DNA of 33,059 nucleotides from an archaeon 13_2_20CM_2_53_6 (GCA_001915065.1 MNDT01000053.1:1-33059); one strand, 5' to 3'; positions 19,622-29,623 are shown, counted from the first letter of the stretch. Program-made: numbers and translations. The notes: generated by a model from the letters alone, not told the origin.

Positions 19622-21223
19622 TTAGGTCGTAAAGGCTTCTTGTTTCAACGATCTCCTTGCTCGCTCTCTCAGCTGTGTGAATGTTCTTTCGACACTGGCA
19701 GTGACAGGTCTGAGGATAGGTTGCGTGAATGTCCTAGAGAGCTCTGCCGTGAGGAGACCGAAGGCTGAGAAGAGACCTGGGTGCAATGGTATGACTATCC
19801 GCTTGATTCCAAGCTCTTCTGCCAAGTCGCAGGCGTGTAGCGGCCCAGCACCACCGAAACTGATTAGTGTGTATTCTCTCGGGTCTCGGCCGCGTTCTAT
19901 GCTCACGAGTCTGAGAGCTCTGCTCATGTTGTTGTTGACTATCCGGAGAATGCGTTCAGCCATCTTTTCGACTGATATTCCAAGCGTCCGACTCAAACGT
20001 CCGATGGCTTCGACGGCTAGATCATAGTGTAGTTGGAGATTGCCGCTTAGGAGTTGGGTGGGGTTGATTCTTCCGGCGACTATGTTTGCGTCGGTTACTG
20101 TCGCCTGTCGTCCAGCCTTGCCATATGCTGCGGGTCCCGGGTCTGCACCCGCACTCTCTGGTCCCACTTTGAGCCCTCCGGTCTCGTCTATCGATGCGAT
20201 TGTTCCGCCTCCAGCGCTCACTTCTGCCAGGTCGATGAACGGTTGTCTTACTGGGTAGCCGCTGCCCTTGATTGACCTTCCGTGGTAAGTTCTTGCTGCG
20301 GCTTCGAATTCGTAGGCGAGGTCTGGTCTGCCGTTGATGATAGTCCCTGCCTTGGCGGTCGTCCCGCCCATGTCGAAGGTGATTGCTTTCCTGCATCCCA
20401 GAACACTCGCCAAGCTCTTTGAGGCGAGGACTCCAGCTGCAGGGCCGGACTCGATAATGGAGACTGGACGCTGTGAGGCTTGCGTTATGGTACTCGCGGT
20501 CCCGTCAGAATTCATGACGTAGAGGGGACAGTGAAATCCTATCAGTCGCAGCTCTCTTTCCAGCCTTGTCAGATACTTCGAGACTAAGAGGCTGAGTACG
20601 GAGTTGACGACGGTGGTGCTTGTTCTTTCATATTCACGATACTCTGGGTCGATTTCGCTGGAAACATCAACGTGCCCACTGAAGCCTGCCTCTCTCAAGA
20701 CATCGCGCACCTTATTCTCGTGAGCTGGGTACGCGTAGGAGTGGAGCAGTGAGATGGACACTGCTTCGAATCCCGACTGAATTATTCGTTGGGCAAAGGT
20801 TCTGAGATCTTCATTGTTGAGTTGCTCGAGTTGGCTTCCATCCACTCTCATCCTTCCTCTAACAGTAAACCGATCTCTTCTCCGGACCAATGGCACTGGT
20901 CGCTGGGTCCTCAAGTTGTAGAGTTCGGGTCTTCTCTGCCGTCCGATTTCTAGGATATCTCTGAATCCCTGGTTGGTGATGAGTGCTGTCTTCGCGAGTC
21001 CTGTGCGAGTAAGGAGGGCGTTTGTGCCGACCGTTGTGGCATGGGATAGTAGCGAGACACTTTGAGCTTTTCCCTGATACCGTCTTAGCCCTTCGACCAC
21101 TGCCTTTTCCAGCTCGTTGGCGTCTGTGGAGACTTTGACGATCTCAACGTGTTGCGGTGCATTCTCGTCAAAGACGACGGTGTCGGTGAATGTCCCTCCT
21201 ATGTCGACGCCTACGTAGATCAA
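19622..21223 (-). pseudogene. hyuA: Hydantoinase A N-terminal/central part, truncated (533 aa)
   Basis: [63 protein letters not shown]-like block, FGGAGPLHACDLAEELG; ends at LKQEAFTT* before the expected C-terminal domain. Confidence 0.8.
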
Positions 21224-21362
21224 TTAGCCTTGACTCTCTGGCGCGAACTGAGATTTCGGGGCGTTTGTTTGTTAAAAAGGGACGCGTGGATTGACCGGTC
21301 CCCGGTGGGCGTCTGTAGGTATCTATTTAGCGATCTGAATCATATTCTCTTCTGGGAGTAAG

Positions 21363-21653
21363 ATGGCAAAGAAGGTCGAGGAAGCGAAGAATCCGAAGAA
21401 GCAGAGTGAGGTTGCGAAGGCGGCGAAGGGTCTCTTCTATGGGATGGCTCTGCATGGGATGGTGACCTACGCTTTGAGGTTGAGGATGCATATGGAGAAC
21501 CTGTTCATGCTGATAACCATGGGAGACATGCTGGGAATACCCGTGCTGCCTCCATACTACAGTCTCAGACTCCTGCCTTACGCGGTTCCGTCGTTGAAGA
21601 CTTGGAAGCAGACCCTGCTTAGGGATCGTGACATTACCGACTCATTATACTAG
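21363..21653 (+). CDS. Small putative membrane-associated protein (96 aa), first gene of the ArsA cluster
   Basis: Basic N-terminus, then hydrophobic GLFYGMALHGMVTYALRL and NLFMLITMGDMLGIPVLPPYY; SD-like GGGAG before ATG; 14 nt before arsA1. Confidence 0.65.
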   Translation: MAKKVEEAKNPKKQSEVAKAAKGLFYGMALHGMVTYALRLRMHMENLFMLITMGDMLGIPVLPPYYSLRLLPYAVPSLKTWKQTLLRDRDITDSLY

Positions 21654-21667
21654 TGAGGTGCCGGTGA

Positions 21668-22672
21668 ATGGCCATGAGCACTACCATCAGGGCGGACATG
21701 GCCGATTACTTTGCATCAAACCCTGAGATCAAGTACATTCTCTTCGGCGGCAAGGGTGGACTGGGAAAGACTACCCTATCAGCGGCGACGGCCTACTGGC
21801 TTGCGCGGAAGGGCAAGAGGGTCTGCGTGTTCTCAACCGATCCCCAGGCCAGTCTATCGGATATTTTCGAAAGGAAAATTTTCGGACAGGGAGAGGTTGA
21901 ACTTGCAGGCAACCTCTACGCTGTCGAGATAGACGCTGACCGGAGGATAGCAGAGTATCAGGACGAGATCAGGAACAAGATCAAGGACATGTACAAGATG
22001 GATACGATTCCCGAGGAAGTCGAGGACTACATCAACTCATCAGCAGCGGAGCCAGCCATGGCGGAATCGGCCACATTCGACGCGATGGTTGAACTGATGA
22101 CCGCTGGCAAATTCGACTATTACGTGTTCGACATGATGCCGCATGGACACGCGATAAGATTCCTGGGCATGGCTGATATTCTGGACCAGTGGGTCGAGAA
22201 AATTGTCAGCGTGAGAAAGAAAGCAGGAGAATATGGCGACGCTGCGACAGTCATGGGCAGCAAGGGAGGCTTGGCCCAAGAAGACCTTGTACTGAAAGAG
22301 CTCGAGTTCATCCGGGGAAGGCTGAACTTTGTAAGCACCATGGTTCGCGACCGCGAACATACCGCGTTCTTCTATGTTCTGATCCCGGAACTCATGCCAA
22401 TCCTAGACACGCGAAAGGCACTGGAGATGTTCCGCGAGTTCAACGTGACAGTCAGTGGAGTGGTGCTCAACCAAGTATACCCGAAGGAGCTGAGAGACCA
22501 GACGGATGTTCCAGGGTTCTTGAAGAATAAGATATCGTCCCAGCAAGAATACATGCAACAAATCCGGAACGAGTTCGGCAGTCTCATCAGAGGAACTGTG
22601 CCGATGCTTGACCGAGAACCGAAGGGCCTCAGCATGATATCGAAAGTAGCGGACATACTGTACGGACCCTAA
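21668..22672 (+). CDS. ArsA/Get3-family ATPase, copy 1
   Basis: FGGKGGLGKTTLSAATA P-loop, FSTDPQASLSDIF switch I, FDMMPHGHAIRFL switch II. Confidence 0.9.
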   Translation: MAMSTTIRADMADYFASNPEIKYILFGGKGGLGKTTLSAATAYWLARKGKRVCVFSTDPQASLSDIFERKIFGQGEVELAGNLYAVEIDADRRIAEYQDEIRNKIKDMYKMDTIPEEVEDYINSSAAEPAMAESATFDAMVELMTAGKFDYYVFDMMPHGHAIRFLGMADILDQWVEKIVSVRKKAGEYGDAATVMGSKGGLAQEDLVLKELEFIRGRLNFVSTMVRDREHTAFFYVLIPELMPILDTRKALEMFREFNVTVSGVVLNQVYPKELRDQTDVPGFLKNKISSQQEYMQQIRNEFGSLIRGTVPMLDREPKGLSMISKVADILYGP

Positions 22673-22678
22673 TTTACT

Positions 22679-23701
22679 ATGGAGACAGCGAGACCGAGCA
22701 CATCGTTTCCGTCTTTCATAGCCGGAAAGAAGAATCTGAAGTATCTCTTCTTCGGTGGAAAGGGAGGGGTCGGAAAGACAGCAATCGCCGGCGCAACAGC
22801 ACACTATCTCTCAGAGAAGCTAGAGAGGAAGACCCTGATCTCATCCACCAACCCGGTCCACAGCCTGTCAAGCCTCTTTGGCCAAGACTTATGGAAGAAA
22901 GGGACCCAGAGGATTCAGGGAACCAAGAACCTCTATGCGAATGAGATAGACATCTCTTCGACCATAGAGAGATACAAGGGAGAGATCAAGGAACGCCTCG
23001 TCCAGTTCCTGAAGTTCGCAGATATTCCCGTCGACATTGAGCCGTTTATCGAAATCGCGACGACCAATCCTTCCTTCGAAGAGTCTGCCATGTTCGACGA
23101 CATGGTCGACTTGATCCTGAACGAGAAATATGACGCGTACATCTTCGACACAGCACCGGTTGCACATACCTACAGACTGCTGGGTATGTCTAAAGTCTAC
23201 AACCTCTGGCTCAACAAGATGATCAAGAGTCGGGAAGAGTCAATGTCTCTACGAGCAAAGCTTTCTTTCAGGAAGGAGAAGATAATTCAGGAGCTGAGAA
23301 AGGACCCGCTGCTAATCTCGCTTGCCGGGACCAAGAAGAAGACAGAGGAGGCTCGAACGCTACTCACGGACTCAGAGAAAACCGCATTCTTCTTTGTAAC
23401 GCTTCCACTAGCCCTCCCGATCGCGGTGATTGAACGGTTCATCACATGGGTCCAAGCCTTCCAGATTCCCGTCGGGGGAGTCATTGTCAACGAAGTCATT
23501 CCGAAGGCCGACATGGAAAAATTGTCGCCGTATGTCGCGAACCGGATGGAGGAACAGATGGGCTACTTGAAACTGGCCGAAGAGAAGTTTCCCGGGATGA
23601 TCCGGGCGGTATTGCCGCTGTACGAGAAGGAAGTTAACGGTCTGGAGATGGTTTCGAGGATGGCTCAAAGCCTATCTTTAGGCTCGGAAAGCAAAATCTG
23701 A
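22679..23701 (+). CDS. ArsA/Get3-family ATPase, copy 2
   Basis: FGGKGGVGKTAIAGATA P-loop, ISSTNPVHSLSSLF switch I, FDTAPVAHTYRLL switch II. Confidence 0.9.
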   Translation: METARPSTSFPSFIAGKKNLKYLFFGGKGGVGKTAIAGATAHYLSEKLERKTLISSTNPVHSLSSLFGQDLWKKGTQRIQGTKNLYANEIDISSTIERYKGEIKERLVQFLKFADIPVDIEPFIEIATTNPSFEESAMFDDMVDLILNEKYDAYIFDTAPVAHTYRLLGMSKVYNLWLNKMIKSREESMSLRAKLSFRKEKIIQELRKDPLLISLAGTKKKTEEARTLLTDSEKTAFFFVTLPLALPIAVIERFITWVQAFQIPVGGVIVNEVIPKADMEKLSPYVANRMEEQMGYLKLAEEKFPGMIRAVLPLYEKEVNGLEMVSRMAQSLSLGSESKI

Positions 23702-23787
23702 ACGCTTTCTCGCCTTTTATACCTTATAAAGCCCCAATTTACCCGGTATTCTTATATTTCTGGCCTGATTCGGCCACACGATCCTGG

Positions 23788-25605
23788 TTGTATGAATCGC
23801 TCATAGTAATGCTGAGCGGTATCGTCGTCTACGGTATCGTCTACCAGTTCTATGTGAAATGGTTCGACAGGAGCGTCGTCCAGTCTGACCCGAATCGCCC
23901 CACACCTGCGCACACATATCTCGATGGTGTTGAGTTCTTTCCATCCAATAAGTATGTCATGCTGGGGTGGCACTGGAAAAGCATAGCCGCCCTTGGCCCC
24001 GTAACCGGTCCAGCCCTAGCAATAGTCTGGGGGTGGCTTCCCGGATTTCTCTGGATACTCATCGGAAATTCGCTACTTGGATGGTTACACGATTACAATT
24101 CGATGGTCTCATCCGTCAGGAACGAGGGCGCGTCCCTCGGACCTCTAACATACCAGCTGATAGGAACTAGGGCCAGAAAGGTCCTCGTTGCATTTCTCGC
24201 ATTCTACTCGATTCTCATCTTCTCAGCCTTCCTCGGAGCACTCCTCCCCGTCGTCAAGGGCACGGGCGCCGGAGGCGCTGCTGCGATGGTCTCATTCATC
24301 CTAATCGCAGTAATCGGAGTAGCGTCAGGCTTTTCAATATTCAGGGCCAAGATCAACGTAGTTGCGGTCACTGGAATTTCTCTCGCCGCGGTCGCCCTTT
24401 CGGTATATCTCAGCCAAGTCGTGTTTGGGAGCACGATCAACTCGGCCTTCAACTCGGCCGTTCCGAATGCACAGCTGCAGGAAGATATTCTGTTGATTTC
24501 CATGTTAGGGTTCAGCTTTCTCGGAGCGGTCTTGCCCTTGTGGAGTTTTGCCATGCCGATAAACTATCTGGGATTCTACGTGGCCTACTTCGTTATCGCC
24601 GCGATCATAGGGAGCTCCTTTGTCGCTCCGCAAACTTTCGCTCAACCTCTCTTCACAAACTGGTTCGCGCCGGTCGCGATAGGCGCTAACACGGCCGGCG
24701 CTTCCGCTATCACCTCAATCTCGTTCCCGCTATGGCCTCTCCTCTTCGTTACAATAGCATGCGGAGCATGTTCGGGTTGGCATGGACTAATCGGCTCATC
24801 ACTCTCCTCCAAGCAGCTGGACAATGAGGCTGACGCGCATTTCGTCGGTGGAGGAGGGATGCTACTGGAGGGGATCCTGGGTCTCACGTCGGTTGTAGCG
24901 GTGGGGATAATTGCCAACACGACGGGAATCGGCGCTCTGTCACTCTACGTTAAGGGAGGAGCTATTTACCTGAGCAACCTACTGATCCCGTCAGCGGCGT
25001 CAACGGCTATTATGGCGCTGATGGTCCTAATACTTGGACTTACTTTGACCCAGCTTGCCTTGCGGTTTGCCAGACTTGCAATCTCAGAAATGGTTGGGGC
25101 GCGTTTTCTCAAGAACATCTACGTGACCTCCATCATAGTGTCGATAATTACCTTCGTGCTTACAAGCTCTAGGTTCAGCGCACCGTGGGGTTTCATCTGG
25201 ACACTGTTCGGAGGCTCCAACCAGTTACTCGCAGGAGTAACACTCCTCGTCACAACACTCTGGCTAGCGAAGATAAAGAGGAATACATTCCTGACGGGGA
25301 TACCGGCTATCTTCATGCTGGGCACGACGATCGTTGCGCTGAGCTACACTGCCTATGCTACGCTCGACATTGCCGCCACGACAAACACTCCACTGAAGGT
25401 GTATGGGAATGCTGTTGCTGGTGGAATCGCTGTGATACTCACGATTCTCGGCATAGTTTTGTCCTATGACGGCTTCCGCGCTTACCGGCGGATCAGAGTC
25501 GGGGGCGTGAGCACGCCCTCGATGACTCCGGGACCGGTCCTCGCCAAGGCTGCTGGATCGGAGACGCCTAAACCAGCCTTTACCGGGGAACTCGCTGAAA
25601 CCTAG
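23788..25605 (+). CDS. cstA: CstA-family carbon starvation/peptide-pyruvate transporter
   Basis: WKSIAALGPVTGPALAIVWGWLPGFLWILIGNSLLGWLHDYNSM; CGACSGWHGLIGSSLSSKQL; many TM helices; TTG start. Confidence 0.88.
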   Translation: MYESLIVMLSGIVVYGIVYQFYVKWFDRSVVQSDPNRPTPAHTYLDGVEFFPSNKYVMLGWHWKSIAALGPVTGPALAIVWGWLPGFLWILIGNSLLGWLHDYNSMVSSVRNEGASLGPLTYQLIGTRARKVLVAFLAFYSILIFSAFLGALLPVVKGTGAGGAAAMVSFILIAVIGVASGFSIFRAKINVVAVTGISLAAVALSVYLSQVVFGSTINSAFNSAVPNAQLQEDILLISMLGFSFLGAVLPLWSFAMPINYLGFYVAYFVIAAIIGSSFVAPQTFAQPLFTNWFAPVAIGANTAGASAITSISFPLWPLLFVTIACGACSGWHGLIGSSLSSKQLDNEADAHFVGGGGMLLEGILGLTSVVAVGIIANTTGIGALSLYVKGGAIYLSNLLIPSAASTAIMALMVLILGLTLTQLALRFARLAISEMVGARFLKNIYVTSIIVSIITFVLTSSRFSAPWGFIWTLFGGSNQLLAGVTLLVTTLWLAKIKRNTFLTGIPAIFMLGTTIVALSYTAYATLDIAATTNTPLKVYGNAVAGGIAVILTILGIVLSYDGFRAYRRIRVGGVSTPSMTPGPVLAKAAGSETPKPAFTGELAET

Positions 25606-25641
25606 ATAGCATTCTATCACAGCAATCTCCTAGTATTCATC

Positions 25642-26280
25642 TTGGTCTTCTCAGACATCGAGATCGTCGCTGCCCTAGCAACAGTTCTTGTCGTCGTCTA
25701 TTTTCTCGGGACCTACTGGAAACACAGAACTCTCAGAAGATACGCTCACTGGTTTGATGAAGGATTCTCCCGTAAGGCGAAAGTGAAGTATGCATCCTTC
25801 GGACACGCCGGGCTTAGGATCAAATGTGAGATGAACAGTTCTTCTGACGGCTTCAAAGAGCTAGAATTCGCGCTGACACTCGGCGCGAGAGAGAATCTGA
25901 TCTACTATCCATACCGTGTGGTGACGAGAGATTTTGACAAGCTGAACTGCTGGGCTGCCTTGACGGACCCGGTAAAGTTCCAGGTCGAGATTACGAGGCA
26001 GAGGAAGAAGGTGAAGGTTACCTGGGATACGGCAGGTATTGAAGAGGTCAAGAATCCACAACTCGAGGAGCTAGGCTACAGAGTCTACTCAACGGGCCCC
26101 GAATTCGCAAACCGATTGGTCGAGCGAAGTGGAGTAATTGCGAGGCTGAAAGAACTGAGCAATGTTGAGTCTCTTGAGCTTCAGGAAGAACCGTCGAGGA
26201 TCCATCTCGTGGCGCGGCTGGATATGGACGACTTGGCTAAGGTGATTGATCTTATCTCTCTGGTCGGACGGTCGATCTAG
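25642..26280 (+). CDS. Membrane-anchored protein of unknown function (212 aa)
   Basis: TTG-start ORF, one N-terminal TM, soluble C-terminal domain; codirectional with cstA, 36 nt gap. Confidence 0.65.
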   Translation: MVFSDIEIVAALATVLVVVYFLGTYWKHRTLRRYAHWFDEGFSRKAKVKYASFGHAGLRIKCEMNSSSDGFKELEFALTLGARENLIYYPYRVVTRDFDKLNCWAALTDPVKFQVEITRQRKKVKVTWDTAGIEEVKNPQLEELGYRVYSTGPEFANRLVERSGVIARLKELSNVESLELQEEPSRIHLVARLDMDDLAKVIDLISLVGRSI

Positions 26281-26705
26281 CGAGGGACCTGAGTCGAGGC
26301 CAAATGGCCGGAGAGCTCCAACGCTTCTAGTATCTTTGCTCTCAGCTCGTCATAGCTCGGAAGCTTGCTGAATAGCTTCTTTCCCTGAATCAATATGCAA
26401 GGGGTCTTCAGGATTCGGTGTCTGATCGATAACCAGACGCCTTGCGGCGATGCAGAGTCCACTGGGTCGAATACTACCCTGCCGTCGAACTCTGCCTTGA
26501 GCTTCTGGGCGATCTCTGAGAGCTGGAAGTATTGTTTCTTGACATCTTCCGGGTAGCCTTCCAGCTGTTCCGAGTAGGGAGCCATGCCGGTCGCGTGCAT
26601 TACCTGCATACAGTGTTGGCAGTGAGCGAAGAGCGTGGGCATGATGCCGACAAAAGTAACCTTCAAGGGACCACCGCCCCGTGAAGAGTATTGGCCTGAT
26701 CTCAC
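26277..26705 (-). CDS. Thioredoxin-fold protein (CxxC)
   Basis: FAHCQHCMQVM active-site-like CQHC and KTPCILIQGKKLF cis-Pro-like strand; real start uncertain (TTG before KVTFVG or ATG at MPTLFAH). Confidence 0.6.
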   Translation of the reverse strand: MRSGQYSSRGGGPLKVTFVGIMPTLFAHCQHCMQVMHATGMAPYSEQLEGYPEDVKKQYFQLSEIAQKLKAEFDGRVVFDPVDSASPQGVWLSIRHRILKTPCILIQGKKLFSKLPSYDELRAKILEALELSGHLASTQVPR

Positions 26706-26883
26706 ACTATTCGTTTCTTCGGTCCGCGATATAAGTGCTCATCACGATACGCGATCTGGCTGTACCTTGGTCGAGTGAGAATCTGAGAATGATGATAACG
26801 CGCCGTGGCGTGGACGTAAGGGTACGGTTTCTTTCGGAGGCGATAGTTACTGCTTAATACATGACGGATTCTACATTCTGCTC

Positions 26884-27027
26884 ATGCCTGATCAGAGCGG
26901 CAACTGGAAGATTCGAGTGAAGAAGGGGAGCTATGAGGTAGAAGTTGAGGGTCCAACTCCCGAGCGTGTGGAAAGGATGTTTGATGAACTCGTGAAGAAA
27001 TATATGAAGAGAATCGCCAAGCCGTAG
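26884..27027 (+). CDS. Small protein, 47 aa (below the ORF-track cut-off)
   Basis: ATG...TAG: MPDQSGNWKIRVKKGSYEVEVEGPTPERVERMFDELVKKYMKRIAKP; beta-strand/helix alternation, coding-like. Confidence 0.5.
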   Translation: MPDQSGNWKIRVKKGSYEVEVEGPTPERVERMFDELVKKYMKRIAKP

Positions 27028-27225
27028 CCTGTGCATTATTGGGCCGGCATGGCCCTTCGAATCGTCATGTCTACGAGGCTACTCCGGACCAGAACCCTTC
27101 CATTATGTAGTTTCTAGTTTGTAGAGACGAGGCTTTCGGTCCAGTCTACTGATTCTCCACACGCAGGTACACGGAGTCAGCACTGTTTATCTTCCTCTGT
27201 TACGACCTAGTCGGCCTAGATTCGA

Positions 27226-27852
27226 ATGGTGCTTAGAGAACTCCTCATCCCTAGAGAGAAGATCTTCTTCCAGCTCTTGGAGCAGGAATCCAAGAACGTG
27301 CTCGCAGGGGCCCATGCACTGAATGATCTCATCCAGAACTTCGACCGGTTGGCTGAGAAGCGGAACAAGATAAAAGACATTGAGCATGACGGGGACAACA
27401 TCGTTCATTCCATCTGGGACCATCTGGTCAAGACGTTCATCACTCCCATCGACAGAGAGGATATCAGCAAACTCGCCTCCCTCTACGATGATGTTCTCGA
27501 CTACATCGAGGCAGTCGCCAACCGTCTGTACCTGTACGAGGTCCGCTCTCCAACCGAACCCATGAAGAGGTTTACGGATATAGTGGTAAAGTCCGTGCAG
27601 GAGATCGACTTCGCCTTTGCGAGCATTCAGAAGATCAAGGCGCCCGAGGTGGAGAGCAGGATCATCGAAGTGGACAGGTTAGAGAATGAGGCTGATGTGG
27701 TACTCAACGAGTCAGTCGCAGCACTTTTCAAGACCAATGATGCGATAGCGATCATCAAGCTGAAGGAGATCTATGAGCTGATGGAGACGATCACGGACAA
27801 GTGTGAGGACGTTGTGCAGGTGATCCGCGACATCATTCTCGAATACTCCTAA
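27226..27852 (+). CDS. DUF47/PhoU-like phosphate transport accessory protein
   Basis: KIKDIEHDGDNIVHSIWDHLVKTFITPIDREDISKLASLYDDVLDYIE; next to a PiT transporter. Confidence 0.9.
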   Translation: MVLRELLIPREKIFFQLLEQESKNVLAGAHALNDLIQNFDRLAEKRNKIKDIEHDGDNIVHSIWDHLVKTFITPIDREDISKLASLYDDVLDYIEAVANRLYLYEVRSPTEPMKRFTDIVVKSVQEIDFAFASIQKIKAPEVESRIIEVDRLENEADVVLNESVAALFKTNDAIAIIKLKEIYELMETITDKCEDVVQVIRDIILEYS

Positions 27853-27865
27853 CCGAGAAAACCCG

Positions 27866-28879
27866 ATGTCGACGGTAATAGTTCCCTTCGCGATAGTTGT
27901 ACTGGTCGTTATTGTCGCCCTGTTTTTCGATTTCATGAACGGCTTTCATGACGCCGCCAACTCGATAGCAACCGTAGTCTCAACCCGGGTCCTTACGCCT
28001 AGACTAGCAGTGCTCTGGGCCGCCTTCTTCAACTTCGTCGCCGCCTTCCTCTTCGGTGTAAACGTTGCTTCTACAATCGGAAAGGGGACGATCGATCCGA
28101 GTATCGTGACAGCCTGGCTTCTCCTAGCAACCCTGCTAGGCGCGACCGCCTGGGACATCATAACTTGGTGGTTCGGCCTACCCACGAGCTCTTCACACGC
28201 GCTAGTCGGCGGGCTCATCGGGGCAGGCGTCGTAAAGGGAGGATGGGGAGTAGTTCAAGTTGCGGGAGTGAACAAGATACTCCTCTTCATCATCCTCTCT
28301 CCACTCATCGGCCTATTGGCCGCGATAGGCCTCGTCCTTTTGACGGCTCGAATCGGAATGCATTTCCACCGTTCAACAGCGGACCACGCTTTCCGTCGCC
28401 TCCAACTCGTATCCGCAGCCCTCTACAGTCTGGGACACGGAACGAATGATGCTCAAAAGACGATGGGCATCATCGCCGCACTACTTTTCGCGCAAGGTAT
28501 CCTAGGCCCGAGCTTCTACGTTCCGTACTACGTCATAATAATGGCTGGAGTCGCCATGGGCTTGGGAACATGGTTTGGAGGCTGGAGAATAGTCCGGACT
28601 ATGGGCATGAAGATAACAAAGCTCCACCCTTTCGGCGGCTTCAGCGCCGAGACCGCGGCGGCATCTACCCTCTTCGCCACCGCATCTCTGGGCATTCCGG
28701 TGAGTACGACTCACACGATCGCGGGAGCCATAATGGGCGTTGGTGCCACTAGACGACTGTCAGCGGTAAGATGGGGAGTGGCAAGGAGAATAGTCTACGC
28801 ATGGGTCTTGACAATACCAGCAGCGGCCGCGATCGCAGCACTCCTTTACTCTCTCCTGTCCCTTGTAGGGTTGAGATAG
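27866..28879 (+). CDS. PiT-family inorganic phosphate transporter
   Basis: DFMNGFHDAANSIATVVSTR, LPTSSSHALVGGLIGAG, GTNDAQKTMGII, GIPVSTTHTIAGAIMGVG. Confidence 0.95.
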   Translation: MSTVIVPFAIVVLVVIVALFFDFMNGFHDAANSIATVVSTRVLTPRLAVLWAAFFNFVAAFLFGVNVASTIGKGTIDPSIVTAWLLLATLLGATAWDIITWWFGLPTSSSHALVGGLIGAGVVKGGWGVVQVAGVNKILLFIILSPLIGLLAAIGLVLLTARIGMHFHRSTADHAFRRLQLVSAALYSLGHGTNDAQKTMGIIAALLFAQGILGPSFYVPYYVIIMAGVAMGLGTWFGGWRIVRTMGMKITKLHPFGGFSAETAAASTLFATASLGIPVSTTHTIAGAIMGVGATRRLSAVRWGVARRIVYAWVLTIPAAAAIAALLYSLLSLVGLR

Positions 28880-28984
28880 AGAGAAGTCCGGGCGGTAGCG
28901 AATCCGAGCGGAAGAGGTTACGGGATTCCGCGCAGGTCAATCATATTATACTCGTTCATTGAACCCACGGAAGCAGGTTTAGAG

Positions 28985-29623
28985 ATGAAAGTGGGTATTC
29001 TGGGCAGCGGTGATGTGGGCAAGACCCTGGGTAAGGGATTTGTGAGCCACGGCCACAGTGTCAAGCTGGGATCTCGAACACCTGATAGCGAGAAGCTGAA
29101 GGTCTGGCGGAAGGAGGCTCAAGGAGAGAGCTCGACCGGAACCTTTTCGGAAGCAGCATCCTACGGAGATATGCTAGTCTTTGCCCCGCTAGGATCAGCA
29201 GTTGACGACGTGATCGGTCTAGCGGGCGCCAAGAACTTTGCCGGCAAGATAGTCATTGACACGACGAATGCTCTTGATTTTTCGAAGGGAATGCCCCCGG
29301 GACTTTTCACTGGACTCGCGGATTCTCTCGGTGAGCAGATTCAGCGGAAACTTCCCCAAGCGAAGGTTGTAAAGTGCTTCAACACGGTGCCCAACTCGCG
29401 TATGATCAGCCCTGGCGATAAGACTGCGGAGATGTTGATCTGCGGGAATGATACTGAGGCGAAGCATAAAGTTACTCAGATTCTGAAAGAGTTCGGATGG
29501 GCTGGCGCGATAGACATCGGCGGAATCACTGAAGCCAAGTGGCTGGAGGCTCTCGTGCCATTATGGGTAAGAGCAGCTGTCTCTCTAAACTCGTGGAACG
29601 CCATGTTCAAAGTACTGCACTAG
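28985..29623 (+). CDS. NADPH:F420 oxidoreductase-like / coenzyme F420-dependent NADP oxidoreductase
   Basis: MKVGILGSGDVGKTLGKGFVSHGHSVKLGSR Rossmann motif; VIDTTNAL; KCFNTVPNSRM. Confidence 0.85.
   Translation: MKVGILGSGDVGKTLGKGFVSHGHSVKLGSRTPDSEKLKVWRKEAQGESSTGTFSEAASYGDMLVFAPLGSAVDDVIGLAGAKNFAGKIVIDTTNALDFSKGMPPGLFTGLADSLGEQIQRKLPQAKVVKCFNTVPNSRMISPGDKTAEMLICGNDTEAKHKVTQILKEFGWAGAIDIGGITEAKWLEALVPLWVRAAVSLNSWNAMFKVLH

Noticed and set aside
26786-26860. Possible C/D box sRNA (ATGATGA C-box-like at ~26790)
   Set aside because: No D box CUGA or C'/D' elements at proper spacing.
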